This document shows positions 1 to 5,096 of a DNA stretch of 7,056 nt, piece by piece. Below the pieces are notes generated by a model. It had not been told where the DNA came from. It searched no databases and saw nothing but the letters and a program-made list of their open reading frames with translations. The DNA lies in contig JADHXT010000183.1 in the NCBI GenBank assembly GCA_016782825.1, positions 1 through 7,056 on the forward strand. Reading direction: 5' to 3'. This DNA is from Candidatus Brocadiia bacterium. Lineage in GTDB: Bacteria > Planctomycetota > PUPC01 > DSUN01. Made by a program: the position numbers and the translations under genes. How positions within the stretch are numbered: position 1 is the stretch's first letter; each line of letters opens with the position of its first letter.

Positions 1-666
1 GACCACAACTTCGAGGCCTTCCGCCTGCAGGACTACTGGTCCAAGTGGGGTGGCAAGATGGTCTGGCTGGCCGACGTGATCACCACGGACATCAACCGGT
101 ACGAGCGGCTGCTGGTCAAACACCTGAAGTTGGGCGCCAGTTCGGCCTACCTGTGGGGCGGAGCTTCGGACATCTGGCACCATCAGGGTAAGCAAGCCAA
201 CATCATCAAGGCCTACGAGATCATGCGCAAGTACGACATTCCCGTGGGGATCGGCGCCCACCGCCTCGAGCCGATCGCCTTCTGTGAGCGGGAAGGTCTC
301 AAGCCCGACTACTACTTCAAGACGCTCCACCACGACCGCTACTGGTCGGCTCATCCCCGACAGAAGCGGCGGTTCATGGAGATGTTCCAGGCGGAGTCGC
401 CCAAACACGACGAGTACCACGACAACATGTTCTGCCACGACCACGAGAAGACGGTGGCCTTCATGCAGGACGTCAAGATCCCCTGGATCGCCTTCAAAGT
501 CCTCGCAGCGGGCGCCATCCCGCCCAAGGACGGCATTCAATACGCTTTCGACAGTGGCGCCGATTTCATCTGCCTGGGCATGTTCGACTTCCAAGTGGAA
601 GAAGACGCCAGGCTCGTTCAACAGTGCGTCGCCAAAGCCAAGGACCGCAAGCGGCCGTGGGCGTGA
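1..666 (+). CDS. TIM-barrel-like protein of unknown function, C-terminal part (5' truncated)
   Basis: The reading frame is open from base 1 to a TGA at 664-666, giving 221 residues. The Met at 58 is internal, because the 19 codons before it (DHNFEAFRLQDYWSKWGGK) are clearly coding and the start lies outside the window. The remaining part alternates helices and short hydrophobic strands in a TIM-barrel rhythm: MVWLADVITTD, SSAYLWGGASDIW, IPVGIGAHRLEPIAFCE, PDYYFKTLHHDRYW, IPWIAFKVLAAGAIPP and GADFICLGMFDF. The last two resemble the final beta-alpha units of a barrel, where a phosphate or ligand loop usually sits. His residues in GIGAHRL and KTLHHDRYW could be metal or substrate ligands, which is inference. 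From memory, similar proteins of about 350 residues, often with a Tat signal, occur in Planctomycetota; no reaction is known to me. It precedes the large secreted gene by 39 bases and is probably co-transcribed with it. Aldolase-like or sugar-isomerase-like chemistry is possible but unproven. Confidence 0.85.
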   Translation, partial: DHNFEAFRLQDYWSKWGGKMVWLADVITTDINRYERLLVKHLKLGASSAYLWGGASDIWHHQGKQANIIKAYEIMRKYDIPVGIGAHRLEPIAFCEREGLKPDYYFKTLHHDRYWSAHPRQKRRFMEMFQAESPKHDEYHDNMFCHDHEKTVAFMQDVKIPWIAFKVLAAGAIPPKDGIQYAFDSGADFICLGMFDFQVEEDARLVQQCVAKAKDRKRPWA

Positions 667-694
667 GCGCTCTAGCCGACCCTCGCAATGCCTT

Positions 695-700
695 GGGAGA
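695..700 (+). promoter_or_regulatory. Shine-Dalgarno GGGAGA for the large secreted protein
   Basis: GGGAGA lies 5 bases upstream of a GTG at 706. No purine-rich site precedes the nearby in-frame ATG at 688, so this site favours GTG 706 as the start. The same hexamer precedes the transglutaminase-like gene on the other strand at 4-base spacing. Confidence 0.6.
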
Positions 701-705
701 CAACC

Positions 706-756
706 GTGCGCGCAGGACTGCTGGTGATTGTGTGGGGAATCGTCATGGCGCAGGCC
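706..756 (+). other. Predicted Sec signal peptide
   Basis: From GTG 706 the protein begins with Arg at position 2 and a hydrophobic core LLVIVWGIVM. An AQA motif at residues 15-17 allows cleavage before Ala18. This is a compact Sec-type signal peptide with no lipobox cysteine. Starting at ATG 688 would add MPWETT, including an acidic residue, ahead of the n-region, which is less typical. The mature protein is therefore expected in the periplasm or outside the cell. Confidence 0.65.
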
Positions 757-3700
757 GCGAACAGGGCCAGTGGGGACGGACTCCTTCCTGCCGGTGCTGG
801 GGAACTGGCTTCGTTGGTGGGCCAACCGGCGGACATCGCGCCCAGCGCGTATCTCTACCTGCGGGATCGCAACCCCGACGAGAACCCGCCGGAGACAGAG
901 ATCCTCTTCTCGGCCCTCAAGCACAAGAGAGCGGGCGTCCTCTGCGGGTTGCTCTGGGAGGAGCCGCGGCCCGTCAGTCGCATTGAGCTGGTCTGGCCGG
1001 CCAATGCCAAGGCAGGCCCGCGTCCAGACGATGTCATTGTGCGCTGGCTGCCTCACGGCAACAGTTCCAGTTGGTGGTCGCGCCGCGGCGGAGAGGCCCG
1101 GGCAGCGGCGAAGCCCGAGGTATCAGCGGATGGCCGCATTTACGTCTACACCGTGGACGCGCGGCGGCCGGAGACCGCCATGGACAACGTGGTCGTGGCA
1201 CTCAGGGAGGGCGTCACCCCGCCCGTGGAGCCATATTCTTCTCCCGCGATCCGCGTGCTCACGCCCGAGCCGTGGAAGCTCATGGAGGTGGAGGTCGAGT
1301 GGGGCTTCCAGGCCGGCACGGAGAAGCTGGCGTTCGACGGGCGGCTCGAGGTCTGCAACGGCGTCCTGGGCAAGGCCAGGCCGCTCGCGGGCCATGGCGG
1401 GACGACGCTCGTGAGCGACCACGCCTGGCGGTCGAAGCCGGCCGACGGCCAGCGTCGCGGCATCGCCGTTCCCCTGCTCTACCTCGGGTCCACGCTGAAC
1501 ACCTCGGTCTGGCGGCAACAGGCACGACTGAAGGATGCCAACCGCACGATCGTGACCGTGCGGACCGGCGCGGGCAGCTTCTCGTTTCTGCCGGCGGACC
1601 TTGAGGCTGGACCCATTCTGGCGAGCGAGTATGGGTTCTTCGTTCGCGCGACGGGCACGCGGCAGGCCGCCGCCCCGGCACCGGCGCGGGAGGTCCCTGC
1701 GCCGCGGGACCTGCTGACCGCGAAGGTCGACGCCGTCGCGGGCAGTCCTGCCGTCCGTGGCTGGGGGAGCAATGCCACACCCTGGTTCGGCAGAAACCCG
1801 GCGGAGAGGGCAGTCACCGTCAGCACGTTCACGCTGCCGGCCCGCAGCGTCGCGATGCACCCAGGCCCCACGCGGCCCGTCGCGGTGGCCTGGCGCAGCC
1901 CAATCCAGGGCAGGGTGAGCGTCAGGGGCAAGGTGGCGGGCGCCGACACGAAAGGCGGCAACGGGATCGAATGGTGGCTCACGCGAGAGACCAGGACTGG
2001 CGCACAGGTCCTGGCCAGTGGGGCCATCGAGCGGGGCGGGGTGCAGCCGATTCCCGCAGGCGCCGATGCCGCGAAGCTGGCCGTCGAGCCCGGCGACCTG
2101 CTCTCACTGGTCGTTGGCCCCAAAGGCAGCCACTCGCACGACACCACCACTGTCGAACTGGTCATCAAGGAGGCAGGGGGAAAGGCCCGCGCGTGGGATC
2201 TGACGAAGGACCTGGTGGACAGCATCCAGGCCAGTAACCCCCACGCGGACTCGCTGGGGAACCCAGCCGTGTGGCACCTGTACGCTCCGGAACGCGATGC
2301 CCAGCCTGAGCCTGCGTCGCTGGTGTTCCCGTCAAGAGCGACGAGCGCGCGCGAGTTCGAGAGGGAGCTCGCTGCACGGCGCCTCAAGACCATCCGCCAG
2401 CGCGTGCGCGAGCACGCGGAGCAGACCTGGGAAGGCGCCATGCAGGCCATGCACCCCGGGGGCGACTGGCCGCCTTACCCGAAGCCTGAGTTCGAGCCGG
2501 CGGCGCAGATCGACGTGCCGGACCGACGCCTGACGGATGCCTGGCGCTGTGGCACGTGGCACCTCCTGCGCGTGCTGAAGAAGGACCCGCAGGGCCGCTA
2601 CATCCTGCGCGACTTCCCCTACGATGCGCTGGCCCACGAAACGTTCCTGATCGTCCGCGCGCTCGACCTCCAGGGTATGCACCAGGCGGCCCGCGACGGG
2701 CTGGCCCGGTGGCTCGAGCGCGACGAGAAGAAGCCTGCGAAGATGGACGGCCTGTTCGCCGACACGATTGGGGCCATGAGCGGGGTGGAATGGGACTGGC
2801 AGCACGCCGGCGGGCCCGGCGTCATGCAGTGGCAGATGGTCGAGCACTACCTCCTCACCGGCGACAGGGACTGGCTGGCCCGCGCCGCCCCCAAGCTCCA
2901 GGCCAACGCCGACTGGATGATTCGGCAGCGACGCGGCTATCTCAAGGATGTGCCCGGCCACGAACGGCTATGGACCCATGGCCTGCTGCCGCCGCACAAC
3001 ACCTGGGACAGCACGAACTGGCGGCCGTGGTATGAGTCCAACGCCAACTGCTGCTTCGGCCTCAGCCGCTTTGCCGAGGCCATCGCCGATCTGGACCCCG
3101 AGCTTGGCAAGAAGTATGCGGCCGAGGCCCAGGCATATGCCAGGGACGTCCTGGCCGCGGTGGAGAAGTCCTTCGTGCTCTCGCCCGTGATCCGCGTCCG
3201 CGACGGGACCTATCGTTCGTTCCTGCCGCCGACGCCGTACATCCGCGGCCCGGCCAGCCGCTGCATGCCCACCTCCTTCGGCAGTCCCGAGCACACGCCG
3301 GGGCTCTACCCTGACGCGATCCGCGGCGGCGTGCACCTCATCAACCTGTCGGGCCTGCTGCCCCCCACCGACCCGCGCGCCCAGGGCGTGATAGACGTCC
3401 TGGAGGACCGTCTGCTCCTGGAGCACCACCGCCTGCCCATGCGAACCCGGGGCTACGACCCCGAGACACACTGGTTCGGCCACGCCGGGTGGTACTACCA
3501 GTGCGGGATCGAGCGCACGGCCAACGTCCATCTTCAGTGGGATGATGTGCCCAACTTCCTCCGCTCCTTCTACAACCAGTACGCCGTCGACATCGTGGTC
3601 GGCCCCTACACATTCAACGAGCACACGACGCGAGGGCCTGCCGACAAGTCGTTCGAGGAGGCGGCGTTCCTCGAGCGCCTGCGCAACATGCTCGTGATGG

Positions 3701-4032
3701 AAGAAGGCGACTCTCTCTGGCTGGCGCGGGCGACGCCGCGGGCGTGGCTGACCCAGGGAAGGCGGATTGCGGCGAGGAACATGCCCTCCCATTTCGGCAC
3801 GGTCACCTACGAGATCGTCTCCGACGCCGACAACGGCAGGATCGCCGCAACCATCGAGTTGCCCCCTCGCAAGCCGCCCAAGGCGATCCTCCTGCGGCTC
3901 CGCCATCCCGAGGCTGCGCCGATCAAGAGCGCGACGATGAACGGTCGGCCCTGGGCCGACTTCGATGCGGCGAAGGAGGTCATCCGGCTGCGCGACGTGA
4001 AGGGGGCGATCAAGGTGGAAGCCGCTTACTGA
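706..4032 (+). CDS. Large secreted multidomain protein with a six-hairpin glycosidase-like domain
   Basis: The protein has 1108 residues from GTG 706, or 1114 from ATG 688. After the signal peptide, residues about 25-200 form a discoidin-like beta region (APSAYLYLRDRNP, VSRIELVWP, DDVIVRWLPHG). Residues about 350-490 form a second beta-rich, jelly-roll-like region (GNGIEWWLTRE, LEPGDLLSLVVGPKG-like segment, TTTVELVI). Residues about 605-1028 are helical and rich in Trp, His and Tyr, with motifs typical of (alpha/alpha)6 six-hairpin glycosidases: AWRCGTWHLLRVLKK, EWDWQHAGG (E695, D697), HYLLTGDRDWL, LLPPHNTWDS, WYESNANCCFGLSRF (E777), HAGWYYQCGIERTANVHLQW and YTFNEHTTRG (E972). Residues 1029-1108 form a C-terminal beta-sandwich like those closing GH65, GH78 or GH95-type proteins. 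The acidic residues listed are catalytic candidates only. The likely role is hydrolysis or binding of an extracellular polysaccharide, alongside the preceding barrel gene. I cannot assign a GH family or substrate; a non-catalytic relative or a lyase with the same fold remains possible. Confidence 0.85.
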   Translation: MRAGLLVIVWGIVMAQAANRASGDGLLPAGAGELASLVGQPADIAPSAYLYLRDRNPDENPPETEILFSALKHKRAGVLCGLLWEEPRPVSRIELVWPANAKAGPRPDDVIVRWLPHGNSSSWWSRRGGEARAAAKPEVSADGRIYVYTVDARRPETAMDNVVVALREGVTPPVEPYSSPAIRVLTPEPWKLMEVEVEWGFQAGTEKLAFDGRLEVCNGVLGKARPLAGHGGTTLVSDHAWRSKPADGQRRGIAVPLLYLGSTLNTSVWRQQARLKDANRTIVTVRTGAGSFSFLPADLEAGPILASEYGFFVRATGTRQAAAPAPAREVPAPRDLLTAKVDAVAGSPAVRGWGSNATPWFGRNPAERAVTVSTFTLPARSVAMHPGPTRPVAVAWRSPIQGRVSVRGKVAGADTKGGNGIEWWLTRETRTGAQVLASGAIERGGVQPIPAGADAAKLAVEPGDLLSLVVGPKGSHSHDTTTVELVIKEAGGKARAWDLTKDLVDSIQASNPHADSLGNPAVWHLYAPERDAQPEPASLVFPSRATSAREFERELAARRLKTIRQRVREHAEQTWEGAMQAMHPGGDWPPYPKPEFEPAAQIDVPDRRLTDAWRCGTWHLLRVLKKDPQGRYILRDFPYDALAHETFLIVRALDLQGMHQAARDGLARWLERDEKKPAKMDGLFADTIGAMSGVEWDWQHAGGPGVMQWQMVEHYLLTGDRDWLARAAPKLQANADWMIRQRRGYLKDVPGHERLWTHGLLPPHNTWDSTNWRPWYESNANCCFGLSRFAEAIADLDPELGKKYAAEAQAYARDVLAAVEKSFVLSPVIRVRDGTYRSFLPPTPYIRGPASRCMPTSFGSPEHTPGLYPDAIRGGVHLINLSGLLPPTDPRAQGVIDVLEDRLLLEHHRLPMRTRGYDPETHWFGHAGWYYQCGIERTANVHLQWDDVPNFLRSFYNQYAVDIVVGPYTFNEHTTRGPADKSFEEAAFLERLRNMLVMEEGDSLWLARATPRAWLTQGRRIAARNMPSHFGTVTYEIVSDADNGRIAATIELPPRKPPKAILLRLRHPEAAPIKSATMNGRPWADFDAAKEVIRLRDVKGAIKVEAAY

Positions 4033-4036
4033 CCTG

Positions 4037-4061
4037 CGACCGGCCCTGGGCACTGCGGTCG
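4037..4061. terminator. Weak stem-loop between convergent genes
   Basis: CGACCG at 4037-4042 pairs with CGGTCG at 4056-4061. A smaller GCC/GGC pair (4043-4045 with 4049-4051) can form inside the 13-base loop. It sits in the 44-base gap between two converging stop codons, where a bidirectional terminator would be expected. There is no T-run on either side, so it is not a canonical intrinsic terminator. The stem is short for a GC-rich genome and could be chance. Confidence 0.25.
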
Positions 4062-4076
4062 GGGATGACAATGGGA

Positions 4077-4865
4077 TCAGTCCACCGGATAGTATGGCGG
4101 CAGATCGCAGGGATGTTCCCTCCACCCGCGTTCCGCGCCGAAGTAGGCGTAGATGTCTTTCCAGTGGTCCCAGTTTTCGATGCTCTTGCCGGCGTGCTGG
4201 CCCAGGAGGCGGTTGGTTGGCACCCAGGCCAGGCAGGCGTAGCAGGTGAAGCTCTGCTCGTCGATCTTCGTCCAGCCGTAGTGAGGATACTTCCGCAGGA
4301 GATACGGGAAGTCCTCCCTGGTGACGACCTGCCGCCGAGGCCCCAGGATCACCTGGAGGCCCTCGGCCTGGCGCGTGAACCACTGCCGGGCGGCTTCGTA
4401 GGCGCTGACCGGCTCGCCGTCGATGGCGACGCAGCCGCCATACGTGGGCTCGAAGCAGACCCATCCCTCCCGCTCATTTGACCAGACCTCCACGATATTG
4501 TGGTTGCTGAGGCGGTAGTTCTCTTCCGCGCGGCGCACGCTGATCGGCCGCGCGACCCACCCGAGCGCCGTGGCGGCCGCGCAGAACACGATCGCACAGT
4601 GCGCGCAGTAGAAGGTATGCCCCGCTGCGCAAGCCTCGAGGATCTCCAGCGCGTTCTCGGTCTGAAGGGTCGGCCGTCCGAACAGGTAGAACTGTCCGTA
4701 CGTCCACTCCGCGAGGCGCAGGAGCTTGTCCATCTCGCTGCCGGTCGCGACCAGCGAGTCGAGCCTGTACGCCTCGCGGAACTGCGAGAGCTTCTCGCTC
4801 CGCGGATCTTCGAAGAGGAAGCTGTCCACGAACTGCTTCTGCGACGACGTCAGACGAATGGCCAT
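4077..4865 (-). CDS. Transglutaminase-like superfamily protein
   Basis: The protein has 262 residues from ATG 4865, which has GGGAGA four bases upstream; the longer reading from TTG 4922 has no ribosome site. Residues about 45-145 carry the transglutaminase core (family known from PF01841-type proteins). Helix LAEWTYGQFYLFGRP is followed by GHTFYCAHCAIVF, where Cys87 aligns with the nucleophile because ALGWVAR follows at the standard spacing. Next comes NHNIVEVW with His122, then GWVCFEPTYGG. The third catalytic position, normally Asp in the DPT motif, is Glu139. The core is intact in layout, so the protein may be a peptidase or amidase-like enzyme, or a cysteine-His protein with altered activity. 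The C-terminal 120 residues are aromatic-rich (EDFPYLLRKYPHYGW, ENWDHWKDIYAYFGAERGW) and match nothing I recognise. Extra cysteines occur at 79, 90, 95, 137, 145, 208, 211 and 253. There is no signal peptide or membrane segment, so it is probably cytoplasmic. It is the last gene of the minus-strand block. Confidence 0.85.
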   Translation of the reverse strand: MAIRLTSSQKQFVDSFLFEDPRSEKLSQFREAYRLDSLVATGSEMDKLLRLAEWTYGQFYLFGRPTLQTENALEILEACAAGHTFYCAHCAIVFCAAATALGWVARPISVRRAEENYRLSNHNIVEVWSNEREGWVCFEPTYGGCVAIDGEPVSAYEAARQWFTRQAEGLQVILGPRRQVVTREDFPYLLRKYPHYGWTKIDEQSFTCYACLAWVPTNRLLGQHAGKSIENWDHWKDIYAYFGAERGWREHPCDLPPYYPVD

Positions 4866-4869
4866 GCGG

Positions 4870-4875
4870 TCTCCC
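4870..4875 (-). promoter_or_regulatory. Shine-Dalgarno GGGAGA for the transglutaminase-like gene
   Basis: On the minus strand GGGAGA is followed by CCGC and then ATG at 4865. This strong match fixes the start at 4865 and argues against the TTG at 4922. It shows that Shine-Dalgarno-led initiation is used here. Confidence 0.7.
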
Positions 4876-4908
4876 GACTGCGGACAGCCCGCGGTCCTGC
4901 GCCGACCG

Positions 4909-5086
4909 TCAGTCCTTCTCAATCAGGCTGAGCCAGCGGATTTCGCCGTAGCCGTTGTGAGAGACCGACAGGGGCGCGGGTCTGGTGACAACGACATCGG
5001 TCTCGACGAACTCGGCTCTCTTGCCCAGGGCCATCGGCAACGGCTTCTTCAGCCCCTCGACCAGCAGAACCCCGTGGAGTCTCCGG
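4909..5086 (-). other. Orphan coding-like stretch in the +1 frame after the propeller gene (tail, remnant or small ORF)
   Basis: Directly after the TAG of the propeller gene, the +1 frame reads through about 58 codons to TGA at 4909-4911. The product looks protein-like: LHGVLLVEGLKKPLPMALGK, then AEFVETDVVVTRPAPLSV, then SHNGYGEIRWLSLIEKD. Codons mostly end in G or C, as in the neighbouring genes, and the predicted strands alternate hydrophobic and polar residues like a beta-sandwich. It has no convincing start. An ATG at 5034 would give 41 residues but lacks a clear ribosome site and would cut off the first half. Three readings are possible: the true C-terminal tail of the propeller protein, separated by a one-base insertion, sequencing error or +1 recoding; the remnant of a deleted gene; or a genuine small gene. 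I favour tail or remnant. I do not recognise the sequence. The gene after it starts 43 bases downstream of its stop. Confidence 0.45.
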
Positions 5087-5096
5087 CTAACGCCGG
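5083..5096. repeat. Short perfect inverted repeat around the propeller-gene stop codon
   Basis: CCGGC at 5083-5087 and GCCGG at 5092-5096 flank the four-base loop TAAC. The TAG stop of the minus-strand propeller gene (5087-5089) overlaps the loop and one arm. The five-base GC stem is small and has no T-run. It may be chance, but it sits exactly where the reading frame changes. Confidence 0.3.

Noticed and set aside
284..986. Overlapping plus-strand frames in other phases (284-727 and 624-986)
   Set aside because: Ser/Thr/Arg- or Gly/Arg-rich shadow translations of the barrel gene and the start of the secreted gene, without ribosome sites or motifs.
1123..2450. Two long minus-strand open frames (1123-1860 and 1479-2450) under the large secreted gene
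   Set aside because: Low-complexity composition, no domain-like pattern and no ribosome site. The plus-strand frame has clear domains and a signal peptide.
2968..4464. A 498-codon open frame on the minus strand antisense to the end of the large secreted gene and running into the transglutaminase-like gene
   Set aside because: It is rich in Arg, Gly, Pro and Ala with no recognisable motif, and it overlaps two well-supported genes. In GC-rich DNA long antisense frames are common.
4866..4922. N-terminal extension of the transglutaminase-like protein to a TTG at 4922
   Set aside because: The added residues (MRRTDGRRRTAGCPQSGDR) are Arg-rich and unstructured, and the ATG at 4865 has GGGAGA at proper spacing.
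4500..4931. A plus-strand frame of 143 codons opposite the transglutaminase-like gene
   Set aside because: The minus-strand frame carries the Cys-His core and a strong ribosome site. This one is Arg/Glu-rich shadow sequence.
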